Positions 18,211 to 28,557 of a stretch of 64,000 bases of DNA are shown in pieces (the first letter of the stretch is position 1; the number at the start of each line of letters is the position of its first letter). Source of the stretch: an uncultured Pseudomonadota bacterium. Lineage in GTDB: Bacteria; Pseudomonadota; Gammaproteobacteria; Ga0077536. Position numbers and translations under genes: made by a program. Under the pieces are notes generated by a model, which had not been told where the DNA came from, made no database searches, and saw nothing but the letters and a program-made list of their open reading frames with translations. The stretch lies in the NCBI GenBank assembly GCA_903825645.1, contig CAIKBL010000025.1, positions 89,417 to 153,416 on the forward strand. The letters are read 5' to 3'.

Positions 18211-19224
18211 TCATTTCACTGGCAGGATACGGGTCTCACCGTGTTCCCATACATCAAAGTCACTCAAACTAAGACCGCGGCGCTCAAGTGCGCGATACAA
18301 TCGCAAGGGTGGCTCGTCTAGCGGCTCATCCGTCAACACAAACGTTCCCCAATGCATGGCAACCGACCTTCGTGCGCCAAGGTCAAGATGCATTTGTACG
18401 GCCTCCTCCGGGTCGACATGGCTCGCAGCCATGAACCAACGGGGCGCGTAGGCACCGATCGGCAGGGCCGTCAAATCAACCGCACCGAGGCGAGCACGAA
18501 TTTCCAGAAAATCGCGCGAATAACCCGTATCACCCGCAAAGAAAAAACTGGAACCATTTTCGCCATCCAGCCGCCAACCGCCCCAAAGCGAGCGGTTACG
18601 GTCCCACAGCCCGCGCCCACTCCAATGTTGGGCTGGCGTAAAGGTCGCGGTAAGCGATTTGAATTTGAGCGCATTCCACCAGTCAAGCTCGTCGACACCA
18701 GAAATTCGCCTCGCGTTAAACCAACGCCTCAACCCGAGAGGTACGAGAAATTGCGGCGGGCCACCCGGTTGTTGTAGTAACTGCCGTACCGTGGCCTCGT
18801 CCAGGTGGTCATAATGATTGTGGGAAATCAGAACCAGATCGATATGAGGCAATTGAGAAGCCTGCAGCGGAGGCGCGACCCAGCGGCGTGGCCCCATGAA
18901 GCTGAATGGCGATGCCCTTGGACTTAAATGAGGATCCGTAAGCACATTTATCCCGGAGAGCTGCAACAAAAAAGTCGCATGTCCTAGCCAGGTGAGTGAT
19001 TGCTGAATCCGGTTAGCCGCGAGCCAGACTGCGTCGGGCTGTCGACAGGGGAATCGCCAACCGCCCGGGGGAGGCGGCATGACTCCTTTGGTCAGTCTCT
19101 CCCACTGCCAGCGCCAGACACTTTCTCGCTTCCAGCCGCTCGGATAATTGTTCCGGAATCCTCCGGCAATATGATGCCCCGCTTGCGCGGGCGGTGCCCC
19201 TACACTGCTTGAATGAAGATCCAC
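18211..19224 (-). CDS. MBL-fold metallo-hydrolase (UlaG / NAPE-PLD-like)
   Basis: 'TWLGHATFLLQLSGINVLTDPHLSPRASPF', 'LVLISHNHYDHLDEATV', 'FFAGDTGYSRDF', 'SVAMHWGTFVLTDEP'. Confidence 0.9.
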   Translation of the reverse strand: MDLHSSSVGAPPAQAGHHIAGGFRNNYPSGWKRESVWRWQWERLTKGVMPPPPGGWRFPCRQPDAVWLAANRIQQSLTWLGHATFLLQLSGINVLTDPHLSPRASPFSFMGPRRWVAPPLQASQLPHIDLVLISHNHYDHLDEATVRQLLQQPGGPPQFLVPLGLRRWFNARRISGVDELDWWNALKFKSLTATFTPAQHWSGRGLWDRNRSLWGGWRLDGENGSSFFFAGDTGYSRDFLEIRARLGAVDLTALPIGAYAPRWFMAASHVDPEEAVQMHLDLGARRSVAMHWGTFVLTDEPLDEPPLRLYRALERRGLSLSDFDVWEHGETRILPVK

Positions 19225-19255
19225 CGGATCCTTTCTTCCCTACATTGCCTACGAT

Positions 19256-20446
19256 TCAGCGAATAGTTCCTGCCGCGGCGAGTCTGGCTAGCGCCTCTTC
19301 CGTGTAGCCCAGATCTGAAAGGATTTCTCCGGTATGTGCTCCGATAGCCGCGACCCAAGGTTGGACGGCCGCGTGAGTCGCTGAAAAAAGGACGGGCGTA
19401 TTGGGGACTTTCAAGGGACCTGCCGCATCGACAACTTCCGTCAGCATGCCCCGATACTCAAGTTGAGGATCATCCAGAGAGGCACTGATATCGCGATAGG
19501 GCGTCGCCGGTACGCCCGCTTTTTCGAGCAGTTGTACGATTTCGGACGTCGTCTTATTCGATGCCCACCCCGAGACCAGATCAATAAGCTCATGGTAATG
19601 GTTAAATCGCTCGGTAGTCGTCGAAAATCGCACGTCTAATTTTAATTCCTGCTGACCCATGCAGTCGGCAATGCCCTCGAAATGCCGCTGTGAGATGAGC
19701 ATCATCAACACGAATCCGTCAGCTGTCGTCACGGGTCCATAGATCCGGTCCCTATCCTCAGGATTAACGGCTTGCTGAAAATCCTTATGCATCGTTGCGA
19801 GCAGCGCGTCGTACATTGAGACATCAATATACTGTCCCAGGCCGGTCCTTTCTCGATAGAAAAGCGCACTTGAAATAGCCCCGTGAGCCTGCAGGGCAGC
19901 GGTAGTATCCCCCACGGGGATCCCCATGTTGAGCGGTTTGGTCAAGCCGGGCTGATAACGCAATGTCACCATTTCATAGCCGCACCAGGCCTGCACGATA
20001 GGCCCGAACGCTGGTCTGTTAGCCGAAGGTCCCGACTGACCGTAACCCGAAATGGAACACATGATGAGATCTGGCTTCTCTTTTTTCAGGCGTTCGTAAT
20101 CGAGCCCCAAGCGCGCCATGACTCCGGGACTATAGTTCTCGACCACTACATCAATGTTTGGCAACAGAGAAAAAATGACATCACGCGCCGCCGCTTGCTT
20201 CAAATCAAGGGCGATGCAACGTTTGCCACTATTGAGTTGACTGAACAGTGCGCTGACACGACCCCTGAATGGCGGTCCATGTCGGAGTAATTCCCCTTCA
20301 AGTGGCTCCACTTTCAACACGTCAGCACCCAGATCAGCCATCAGTCGGGTGCAGTACGGTCCGGCAATCACCGCCGTAAAATCAAGGACACGAATCCCTT
20401 CCAGCACACGCGGCCCGTTTGGCCCTCGGTTTTTTTCGATGTTCAC
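19256..20446 (-). CDS. CaiB/BaiF family III CoA-transferase
   Basis: 'VLEGIRVLDFTAVIAGPYCTRLMADLGADVLKVEP', 'RCIALDLKQ', 'PDLIMCSISGYGQSGP'. Confidence 0.92.
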   Translation of the reverse strand: MNIEKNRGPNGPRVLEGIRVLDFTAVIAGPYCTRLMADLGADVLKVEPLEGELLRHGPPFRGRVSALFSQLNSGKRCIALDLKQAAARDVIFSLLPNIDVVVENYSPGVMARLGLDYERLKKEKPDLIMCSISGYGQSGPSANRPAFGPIVQAWCGYEMVTLRYQPGLTKPLNMGIPVGDTTAALQAHGAISSALFYRERTGLGQYIDVSMYDALLATMHKDFQQAVNPEDRDRIYGPVTTADGFVLMMLISQRHFEGIADCMGQQELKLDVRFSTTTERFNHYHELIDLVSGWASNKTTSEIVQLLEKAGVPATPYRDISASLDDPQLEYRGMLTEVVDAAGPLKVPNTPVLFSATHAAVQPWVAAIGAHTGEILSDLGYTEEALARLAAAGTIR

Positions 20447-20458
20447 GGAATACCTCGC

Positions 20459-22210
20459 TCAAATTTCACTGCTGACTAGTCGCGTACCAGCGGAGTCAGG
20501 GACAAGCTCAATACGATGAACATGGTACTGCGCCACTGATTGACGATGTGCAATACTCACCAATGTAGTGCCCGGCAGACGCTCCCGAAGTAAGCCGTAG
20601 AGATGCTGTTCCATAGCCGCATCCAACGCCGCGGTTGCTTCGTCCAGAAAAAGCCAGTCCGGTTTATTCAGCAAGGCGCGTGCGAACGCTACCCGTTGCT
20701 GCTCACCGACCGAAAGACGTTGTCCCCAATGTTCGGCCTCGTCGAGTCGCGCCACCAACTGGGGGAGCCCGCAATCGAGCAGTACCTCTGCGATCACCTC
20801 ATCGCGGAAACCTTGAGAGGCCGCCGGGTAAGCAACGGCATCACGCAACGTGCCGATAGGCAGATAAGGACGTTGCGGCAGAAACATCATCCGTGCGTGA
20901 GCCGGCACGTCTATCGTCCCTTCGCCAAAGGGCCAAATGCCGGAAAGCGCCCGGAAAAGGGTGCTCTTCCCTATTCCCGAAGGTCCTGTCACAAGCGTGT
21001 GTTGCCCGCGGCGAATCATGGTCTCGATAGGCCCAAGCAAAACCTGTCCATCCGGTAATCGAATCGTCATATCCCTGAGCGCAATTGCGGTAGCGTCGGA
21101 CGTCTGCGTTCGCTGAATGCCTTGATTGCTACTAGCTTCCAGCCGAGCGGCTTGTATCGCCTCGTGGAAACTGGCCAGACGAGCGAGGGTTGCACGCCAT
21201 TGTGCGATTTCGCTATAAGCGGTCACGAACCATGACAGTGCGCCCTGGACCTGTCCAAACGCCGAAGAAGTCTGGAAAATCACCCCAAACTCAATTTTTC
21301 CCGCGAAGTAGCGCGGCGCGACTACCATAATCGGAAAAATAATCGCGATTTGTCGGTAGCCGGTGACAAACCAAGTGAGTCGTTTGCTATACACCATGAG
21401 TTGCCGAAAATTCCGCCAAACATCTAAGAACCGTCCGGTCAGATTTCGCTTTTCATCGTTTTCGCCACCATACGAGGCGATACTCTCTGCATTCTCACGC
21501 ACCCGGACAAGATTGAATCGGAAGTTGGCCTCATATCGCTGCTGATTGAAGTTCAGCGTGGTCAATGCGGCGCCGACCTTGTGGGTAAGCCATGAGCCCA
21601 CCACCGCGTAAATCAGCGCCACCCACATCATGTAGCCTTGAATGACTACCCCCGTGCCAATCGGCAACGTGACCGGCCCGGAGAGCATCCACAAAATTCT
21701 TGAAAAGGTGATCAGGGTCACCACAGAACTTAGCAACTCGAGTCCCAGCGATAACGTCAGACTGGCGAACTCCTTGAGATCCTCCTGAATACGCTGATCA
21801 ACGTTGTCCGTCCCATATGACTTAAGTTCAAGCCGATAATGGACACGGTCGCGCAGCCAGCCGTCCAAGTACTTATCCGTGAGCCATCGACGCCAGCGTA
21901 ATTGCAGCGCCAAATTAAGGTAACGGTTATAACCTGCCACCGCAATATAGATAGCCGCCAACATCGAAAACCAACCAATCAGTCCCCAGAAATCTTCCAC
22001 CTCTTTTTTTTGCAGGGCATTGTAAAAATTGTTGTACCAGGAATTAATCTGCACATCGAGGAAGACCATGAAAAGCGCGAGTCCAATCACGGCACCGAGA
22101 AGGCCACGGGCTACCCACCGCTCCTCGGAAGACCAAAAGGGCTTCGACAACGCCCACGCTTTACCCAAGGTACTGCGGCCGGTCAATGAAATCAGTGATA
22201 GGTCGGACAT
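20459..22210 (-). CDS. ABC transporter fused permease/ATP-binding protein, SbmA/BacA (YddA)-like
   Basis: 'INSWYNNFYNALQKKEVEDFW', 'ENAESIASYGGE', Walker A 'VTGPSGIGKSTLFRALSGIWPFGEG', 'LSVGEQQRVAFARALLNKPDWLFLDEATAALD'. Confidence 0.92.
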   Translation of the reverse strand: MSDLSLISLTGRSTLGKAWALSKPFWSSEERWVARGLLGAVIGLALFMVFLDVQINSWYNNFYNALQKKEVEDFWGLIGWFSMLAAIYIAVAGYNRYLNLALQLRWRRWLTDKYLDGWLRDRVHYRLELKSYGTDNVDQRIQEDLKEFASLTLSLGLELLSSVVTLITFSRILWMLSGPVTLPIGTGVVIQGYMMWVALIYAVVGSWLTHKVGAALTTLNFNQQRYEANFRFNLVRVRENAESIASYGGENDEKRNLTGRFLDVWRNFRQLMVYSKRLTWFVTGYRQIAIIFPIMVVAPRYFAGKIEFGVIFQTSSAFGQVQGALSWFVTAYSEIAQWRATLARLASFHEAIQAARLEASSNQGIQRTQTSDATAIALRDMTIRLPDGQVLLGPIETMIRRGQHTLVTGPSGIGKSTLFRALSGIWPFGEGTIDVPAHARMMFLPQRPYLPIGTLRDAVAYPAASQGFRDEVIAEVLLDCGLPQLVARLDEAEHWGQRLSVGEQQRVAFARALLNKPDWLFLDEATAALDAAMEQHLYGLLRERLPGTTLVSIAHRQSVAQYHVHRIELVPDSAGTRLVSSEI

Positions 22211-22343
22211 GACAATCGTCCCGATGATGAAGAAGAATGACAAACAGCGTTGGCGATCATAGCCGAATCCCTTCCAGAGAGATGCGGTCGCCGCCCCAAA
22301 TCACACTACAACGCGCAAGCACGTCCAAAGAGCCCCGCGCTTT

Positions 22344-22739
22344 TCAGACCCTATCCTGTGTCTCCTGCTCGAGCACATCAAATACTTCACGCGCTTGTCT
22401 GAACGCGTCAACGCCAGCCGGCATTCCGCAATAGACCGAGGCATGCAAGAGAATTTCGCGAATTTCTAGTTTAGAAAGACCATTATTAAGCGCGCCGCGC
22501 AGATGAAGTTTAAGTTCGTGCGGCCTATTCAAGGCGATCAGCATCGCCACCGTAATCATGCTGCGTTCCCGAAGGCCGAGAATATCGCGCGTCCATACTG
22601 TACCCCAGGCGTTTTCGGTGACCATGTCTTGTAGCGGGCCACTAAAATCGTCAGCTTGCGCAAGCGCCCGTTCCACGTATTCAGCCCCGAGAACCCGCTT
22701 ACGCACCACGAGTCCTGCCTCAAATTTAGCCGTCGTCAT
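22344..22739 (-). CDS. Carboxymuconolactone decarboxylase family protein (PcaC-like)
   Basis: 'AWGTVWTRDILGLRERSMITVAMLIALNRPHELKLHLRGALNNGLSKLEIREILLHASVYCGMPAGVDAFR'. Confidence 0.9.
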   Translation of the reverse strand: MTTAKFEAGLVVRKRVLGAEYVERALAQADDFSGPLQDMVTENAWGTVWTRDILGLRERSMITVAMLIALNRPHELKLHLRGALNNGLSKLEIREILLHASVYCGMPAGVDAFRQAREVFDVLEQETQDRV

Positions 22740-23069
22740 CTGCTTCCTCTCCTTAATGTTATGTTGTAACTTTCAACCTTAAAGGCATTGGCTTCGAGAC
22801 GACCAACGATTTTTAAAAATTGGCCGCGCCACGAAAAAAGGGTCATGGTTCTCCGCACTCGTACGCAGAGACTCCGGAGCCGTCCACGGCCACCGCGACG
22901 GGATCGTTGCTTGTCCTGTCTGGTCGACTTGTCCGCATACAGGACGATGCCCTATGTCTGGCAAATCTGACGCATCCAAGCCAACCGCAACAGATTCTCT
23001 GCACCCGACGCGAGCCACTGTCGACTCCGACTCACTCAAGATCAAGACCATGCAGCCGTTACCGGTCCC

Positions 23070-24794
23070 ATGGTTACCCAATCACCCTTTCCATCGCGGC
23101 GTCTCGCCCTGAGTCTGGCTCTGTTCTTCTGCGTACTGGATATTACCTTCGCCCAAGCCGCCATGCCGGATGTCCGCATTCTGATCGATGTTTCCGGCAG
23201 TATGCGAAAAAATGACCCCCGTAACTTGCGTATTCCGGCATTGCGATTAGTTACCCAGCTACTGCCTGAAGGCGCTAAAGCCGGTGTATGGCTTTTTGAC
23301 GAGACGGCCAAGGCGATCGTGCCCTTGGGCTCAGTAAATGCGATGTGGAAAAAACAGGCCCGCGCTGAATCCACGAAAATCAACGCTAGGGGACAGTTTA
23401 CCGATATTGAGAACGGTCTCAACACAGCCAGTGTGGACTGGAAAACGCCCACCACACCCGATTCACCCCGACACATTATCTTGCTGACTGACGGGATGGT
23501 AGACGTCAGCGAAAACGCGGCCGAACGCGCGCAGTCTCGCGCCCGCCTGCTCTCGACCACGCTACCTCGCCTGCGCATGCTGGGCGCTCATATCCATGCG
23601 ATTGCACTTTCAGCAGAAGCCGATTCCGCCTTGCTAGACGCGATGGCGCACGGAACCGACGGCTGGTTCCAGTCGATCAATACAGCGAGTAGCCTGCAAC
23701 GAATTTTTTTGCACCTGTTTGAGCAGGCAGCAACCCCAGATAGTTTGCCGCTGCGCGACAACCACTTCACTATCGACCCCAGCGTTCGCGAACTTACTGT
23801 GCTGGTTTTCCATCATCCGGACGGGCCCCCGCTTGAGTTAGTCGCGCCCGATGGCGCACACCTTACGCGCGCGAGTACGAGCGATAGCCTCGTTTGGGAA
23901 TCGGAAGAAGGATATGACATGGTCACACTGACTCGGCCCCGAGCGGGCACATGGTCGCTTAATGCGCCGGTGGACCCAGACAACCGCGCATTGGTCGTTA
24001 CCGATCTTTCGCTAAAATTAGACGAACTACCCACGCACTTGATGCCTGATGAGCCGCTGCCGGTCATTGCACGATTGCTTGAACACGGGAAACCGGAGAT
24101 ACGCCAGGAATTTCTGAAGTTGGTCAAGGCAGATACCGCGACCTTAGGTGCTGCTGGCAAGGGAGACGTCGCCACCCTCACGCTCGATTCGCGTGAGAGT
24201 TATTTCAATGGCACCGGCGCCACCCTGAGGGACCCAGGCGATTACGAACTGATCGTCAGAGCCGAAGGCCCTACTTTTCAAAGGGAGCATCATCACCACT
24301 TTAAAATAGACGGTCCACCGTTCAAATTCCGCGCAACAGAGGCTAAAGACGACACGGGAGCCAGAGTCATTCACCTCTCGACCGTTGCAAATCCCGATCT
24401 AGTCTCGAACGGGTCATTTTCCGGACTATTGGAATTGCGAACACCGGGCGCACCACCCCAAGTCCTTGAAATACCGCCGCTGGAGGGAAATGAAATCACG
24501 CTTGAGCTGGCGGCCCCTAGCGCCGGTAAATACATCTTACAGCCCTGGATCTTTGCCGAAACACGTGCGGGTCGTAGCTTCCGGCTGAAGCCAGACCCCA
24601 TGATGATAACGTTCGCCGACGGCACAAAAACAGCTCAAACAAGCGCCCCGCTAACATCTCAAGCCTCAGCGTCAGACTGGGAACGGACTGTTCTTGTGAT
24701 CTTGGCCGGAAATTGCGCACTCGCCCTGCCAATCGCTTGCCTAGGTTGGTTGGCGCGCCGCAGAAACCGGTCTGAACCACGGTTATCCCTGTGA
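23070..24794 (+). CDS. VWA domain-containing protein with C-terminal TM (TIGR03503-like)
   Basis: Signal peptide; MIDAS motif 'ILIDVSGSMRKNDP'; C-terminal 'VLVILAGNCALALPIACLGWLARRR'. Confidence 0.75.
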   Translation: MVTQSPFPSRRLALSLALFFCVLDITFAQAAMPDVRILIDVSGSMRKNDPRNLRIPALRLVTQLLPEGAKAGVWLFDETAKAIVPLGSVNAMWKKQARAESTKINARGQFTDIENGLNTASVDWKTPTTPDSPRHIILLTDGMVDVSENAAERAQSRARLLSTTLPRLRMLGAHIHAIALSAEADSALLDAMAHGTDGWFQSINTASSLQRIFLHLFEQAATPDSLPLRDNHFTIDPSVRELTVLVFHHPDGPPLELVAPDGAHLTRASTSDSLVWESEEGYDMVTLTRPRAGTWSLNAPVDPDNRALVVTDLSLKLDELPTHLMPDEPLPVIARLLEHGKPEIRQEFLKLVKADTATLGAAGKGDVATLTLDSRESYFNGTGATLRDPGDYELIVRAEGPTFQREHHHHFKIDGPPFKFRATEAKDDTGARVIHLSTVANPDLVSNGSFSGLLELRTPGAPPQVLEIPPLEGNEITLELAAPSAGKYILQPWIFAETRAGRSFRLKPDPMMITFADGTKTAQTSAPLTSQASASDWERTVLVILAGNCALALPIACLGWLARRRNRSEPRLSL

Positions 24795-25588
24795 ATAACT
24801 TCAGCCCACTTGACTGGGGTCTTTTCGTTCTGGCGATTGAATTCGGGCTTGTGGCTTGTGGTATCGCATTCGTCGCTGGACGACGCACTCGCCAGATGAG
24901 TATTGTGCAGAACGCTGAAGTCAGCGCGCTCGTGGGAAAGGTAGATAGCGCCACCGGAACCCGACGAGAAGCACTGAGCGCCATCATATCGGAGACTTAT
25001 CGATTCGATAGCGCGGATACTGAGCGTGTAGTGACTGATTTCATAGAACGGGAACGCGCTTTTTATAACGCGATGATCGGGGTACACCTAGGTCGAAATA
25101 ACAAGACCCTCGCAGATGTACCCTCCGAACTAGCAAAAGTCGTGGCACCCTGGCTGCGTCTGACCCCTAAAAATTCGGCGAGTCCCGACACCGTGGTCGC
25201 GCTAGAAACAGAAAACGCGACACTCAATCGGGAACTAACTGACACTAAGCGTGTTCTCGAAGAGTTAATGGAGGAATACAACGCGCTGTATCACCAAGAG
25301 CAGCAGGCTAGAGCCCGATTGGTGGCACCGTCATCAAGCTTATTAAACCCGATGAATTCAGACAGTACGCTGCCACTGAAGTCTGACAATGGAAAGCGCC
25401 CAATTGAAATCGACCCCATCGAGACGCAGGCTGACCCAGAACAACCTGGTGAAATTATCGCATTAGATCTCGACGGAGAAGAACTCGCGCCGGTACTCGA
25501 TCCGCACATTAGAATGGAACTCGACGATGAGTTGGCGTTCGCCGATTCCCCTGCCACCGGACTACATGCGATGCGCCCAGATCGGTAA
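24791..25588 (+). CDS. Hypothetical membrane-anchored coiled-coil protein, coupled to the VWA gene
   Basis: N-terminal TM, central coiled-coil-like 'LETENATLNRELTDTKRVLEELMEEYNALYHQEQQARARL'; 4-nt overlap with upstream gene. Confidence 0.65.
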   Translation: MNNFSPLDWGLFVLAIEFGLVACGIAFVAGRRTRQMSIVQNAEVSALVGKVDSATGTRREALSAIISETYRFDSADTERVVTDFIERERAFYNAMIGVHLGRNNKTLADVPSELAKVVAPWLRLTPKNSASPDTVVALETENATLNRELTDTKRVLEELMEEYNALYHQEQQARARLVAPSSSLLNPMNSDSTLPLKSDNGKRPIEIDPIETQADPEQPGEIIALDLDGEELAPVLDPHIRMELDDELAFADSPATGLHAMRPDR

Positions 25589-25601
25589 CTCGGCCCCCAG
25601 C

Positions 25602-26405
25602 TCAATCAAACCTGAACATATCCATGCGGAGTATGCGATAGCTCACACTGGTGTGAAGACGTTGTGCGCGCCAACCCTGGCCAGCGGCGCCCATCGCCAC
25701 AAACATCGGCAATAGATGTTCAGCCGTCGGATGGTTGTGCTGCGCAAATGGGGCTTTTTCCCGATATTCCAGCAAAGTGGTTTCGTCGCCCTCCTGTATT
25801 TTTTCGCCCATCCAATCCGCAAATGCATCAACCCAGTCCGGCGCGGCTGTATTCCCCGCAGGAGGAGCCACCTGACCCAGGTTATGCGTAAACGCACCTG
25901 ATCCAATCACGAGTACACGGCGACCACGAAAGGCGGTCAGCGCGCGCCCTAGTTCAAGATGATACCGAGGATCGGCTCGCCCATCGATGCTGAGGGCGAT
26001 AACCGGCACATCTGCCTGGGGATACATCAACATCAAAGGAACCCAGGTCCCGTGATCGAATCCCCACTGATCATCGAGTTGAGCAGGGAGCCCGACATTA
26101 GAGAGGGCGCGCACCAACTTGTCCGCCAGATCGGGCGCCCCTGGGGCCGGGTAACTCATCTGATGGAGACTCGGATCGAAGCCGTTAAAGTCATGAATGG
26201 TTCTGGGATTTGGCGCCGAGGTAACACGCGCGACAGGCCCTTCGTCGTAGTGTGCAGAAGCTACTACGATGGCGTGTGGACGAGATAAGCTCGCACCCAG
26301 ATCGAGCAAACACTGCCGCGCGGGCAAAGGCGTCAGCACTAAATTCGGGGCGCCATGCGATAAGAACAAAGTAGGGAAGTTTCCCGAAAATTCCATAATG
26401 TTCAC
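25602..26405 (-). CDS. LigB/DODA-type extradiol dioxygenase (4,5-DOPA dioxygenase family, YgiD-like)
   Basis: 'LFLSHGAPNLVL', 'AIVVASAHYDEGP', 'WGFDHGTWVPLMLMYPQADVPVIALSID', 'VLVIGSGAFTHNL'. Confidence 0.9.
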   Translation of the reverse strand: MNIMEFSGNFPTLFLSHGAPNLVLTPLPARQCLLDLGASLSRPHAIVVASAHYDEGPVARVTSAPNPRTIHDFNGFDPSLHQMSYPAPGAPDLADKLVRALSNVGLPAQLDDQWGFDHGTWVPLMLMYPQADVPVIALSIDGRADPRYHLELGRALTAFRGRRVLVIGSGAFTHNLGQVAPPAGNTAAPDWVDAFADWMGEKIQEGDETTLLEYREKAPFAQHNHPTAEHLLPMFVAMGAAGQGWRAQRLHTSVSYRILRMDMFRFD

Positions 26406-26583
26406 TCAGCTCTCGTGCGTTTTCTGTTTGAAATTGAGGTTACAGCAACAGCTCGATCGTCGTGTTTCTCAAAGTATTCGGTGGCGAAAGTAGCCTTTAA
26501 AACGGTCCAGAAATCTCTCTGTCTCTTCCGCACCTATTCCATCAGGCTCCTAAAGATTCATCACCCGCAGGAGTCGTCGCCCT

Positions 26584-27750
26584 CTAAGCCGGGTACATCT
26601 TGATGAGATTTTTAGCGATGACAATACGCTGAATTTCGTTGGTCCCCTCTCCTATACACATCAGGGGTGCGTCTCGATAATAACGCTCGATGTCAAATTC
26701 GGCTGAATAGCCGTACCCGCCATGGATGCGCATAGCTTCTTGCGAGCAATACAGTGCAGTTTCAGAAGCAAATAATTTTGCCATGCCGGCCTCCAGATCA
26801 CAGCGCTCTCCGCGTACGTATTTTTCCGCTGCGCTGTTTGTCAGCAGCCTTGCGGCCTCCACGCGCGTCGCCATCTCACCCAATTTCAGCGCGATCGCTT
26901 GATGTTCACAGATGGGTTTTCCGAAGGTTTTCCGTTGTTGTGAATATCGAATCGAATCTTTCAATGCGGCATTGGCAAGCCCCACGCCACGAGCAGCCAC
27001 GTTGATGCGTCCAAGCTCTAGTCCGCCCACCGCGTGCTGGAAACCCTGACCTTCAACGCCCCCCAAAATACGTTCCGCGGGAATACGGAAATCGTTAAAA
27101 CTGAGACCAACGCTCTCCACTGAACGGTAGCCTAGCTTCTTGAGTTTGCGATCTACGGTGAATCCATCTCCCCTTTCGGCGAGGAACATGGTCATTCCTT
27201 TGTGTGCAGGTTTTGCCGACAGATCGGTCTTCGTAAGCACCGCATAAAGACTCCCGTACATTCCATTGGTGATCCACATCTTGGAGCCGTTCAACACGTA
27301 GCCATCCCCGTCTCTTCGCGCATGCGTCTTGATGCCTTGCAGATCAGTGCCGGCATCCGGCTCCGTCAAACACAGTGCACCTCGGAGTTCACCCATGGCT
27401 AGCTTGGGTAAAAAATATTCCTTTTGCGCCAACGTGCCAAAGCGAAAAATCAAGGTACCAAGCATGAGGTGAGAATTCACAATACCGCCAATACTCATGA
27501 ACACCTCGGCGATGGCCGTCACGATCTTGACGTACGTGGTCGCGGGCAGTCCCATTCCGCCATATTCTGCCGGAATAGTCAGTCCAAAGAGCCCCAACTC
27601 TTTCATCTGCTCGACAAGGTCAAAAGGATATTCGTCTGCTTGTTCGTATTTCTTCGTCACCGGCCGGACTTCTTTTTCCAGCCAAGCAGTCACCGAATCC
27701 AAGATCTGTTTTTCGTCTTCCTGGCTGAAAGAAGCGTCTGCTATTGTCAT
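26584..27750 (-). CDS. Acyl-CoA dehydrogenase
   Basis: 'LCLTEPDAGTDLQGIKTHARRDGDGYVLNGSKMWITNG', 'MRIHGGYGYSAEFDIERYYRDAPLMCIGEGTNEIQRIVIAKNL'. Confidence 0.93.
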   Translation of the reverse strand: MTIADASFSQEDEKQILDSVTAWLEKEVRPVTKKYEQADEYPFDLVEQMKELGLFGLTIPAEYGGMGLPATTYVKIVTAIAEVFMSIGGIVNSHLMLGTLIFRFGTLAQKEYFLPKLAMGELRGALCLTEPDAGTDLQGIKTHARRDGDGYVLNGSKMWITNGMYGSLYAVLTKTDLSAKPAHKGMTMFLAERGDGFTVDRKLKKLGYRSVESVGLSFNDFRIPAERILGGVEGQGFQHAVGGLELGRINVAARGVGLANAALKDSIRYSQQRKTFGKPICEHQAIALKLGEMATRVEAARLLTNSAAEKYVRGERCDLEAGMAKLFASETALYCSQEAMRIHGGYGYSAEFDIERYYRDAPLMCIGEGTNEIQRIVIAKNLIKMYPA

Positions 27751-27773
27751 GTCTATTTCCCTTTCTTTGAGAA

Positions 27774-28538
27774 TCAAATTGCCGTAAGTCCACCGTCGAC
27801 GGGAATGACCGTGCCCGTCATATACGAGGCTTCTTCCGAGGCCAGAAACACAGCCACATTGACGATTTCTATCGGCTCAGCCAACCTGTTCAGCAGATGC
27901 ATAGCAGCCATTTGTCGAAGCGCCGCTTCTTTGTCATCGACATCGCGCAAATAACGTCTGGGCATTTCCGTATTGACGACTCCTGGGCAGATTGCATTGA
28001 CGCGGATCCCCATCCCCGCGAGATCAGTCGCCATAGAACGGGCCAACTGAGCCAAACCACCCTTCGAGGCACCATAAGCTGCCATTGTCGGAAACCCAAC
28101 AATTCCGCCGACTGACGAATTGTGGACAATGGAGCCTCCCCCACGTTTCACCATCTCTCGGGCTGCCAACTGACTCAGCAGAAAAGGGGCTCTGAGGTTC
28201 ACTGCGAGCAGGCTATCAAGCTCTTCAACTGTCGTATCAAGGAACGGCTTACCAACCATTAAGCCGTGATTATTAAAGAGAATATCAAGTCCGCCAAACT
28301 GCTTAACCGTTTGTTTTACGAGTTTTTTTAGCAGGTTATCGCTGCACATGTCACCACCGACATATCCTAGCCTGTCGGGATGTGTAACACGCAGCTTTGC
28401 CACTGCCCCATGAGGTCGGCTAGCAAGGTCGCTGGCCATGACGCACGCCCCTTCTTCCAGAAACCGTCTGACCGCAACCTGCCCCTGCCCGCCTAAAGCA
28501 CCCGTGATGATCGCAATTTTATTTTTTAACCGTCGCAC
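27774..28538 (-). CDS. SDR-family oxidoreductase
   Basis: 'IAIITGALGGQGQVAVRRF', 'NNHG', 'YGASKGGLAQLARSMATDLAGMGIRVNAICPGVVNTEM', 'TGTVIPVDGGLTAI'. Confidence 0.9.
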   Translation of the reverse strand: MRRLKNKIAIITGALGGQGQVAVRRFLEEGACVMASDLASRPHGAVAKLRVTHPDRLGYVGGDMCSDNLLKKLVKQTVKQFGGLDILFNNHGLMVGKPFLDTTVEELDSLLAVNLRAPFLLSQLAAREMVKRGGGSIVHNSSVGGIVGFPTMAAYGASKGGLAQLARSMATDLAGMGIRVNAICPGVVNTEMPRRYLRDVDDKEAALRQMAAMHLLNRLAEPIEIVNVAVFLASEEASYMTGTVIPVDGGLTAI

Positions 28539-28557
28539 TTCCGCTCTCCTTTAATTT

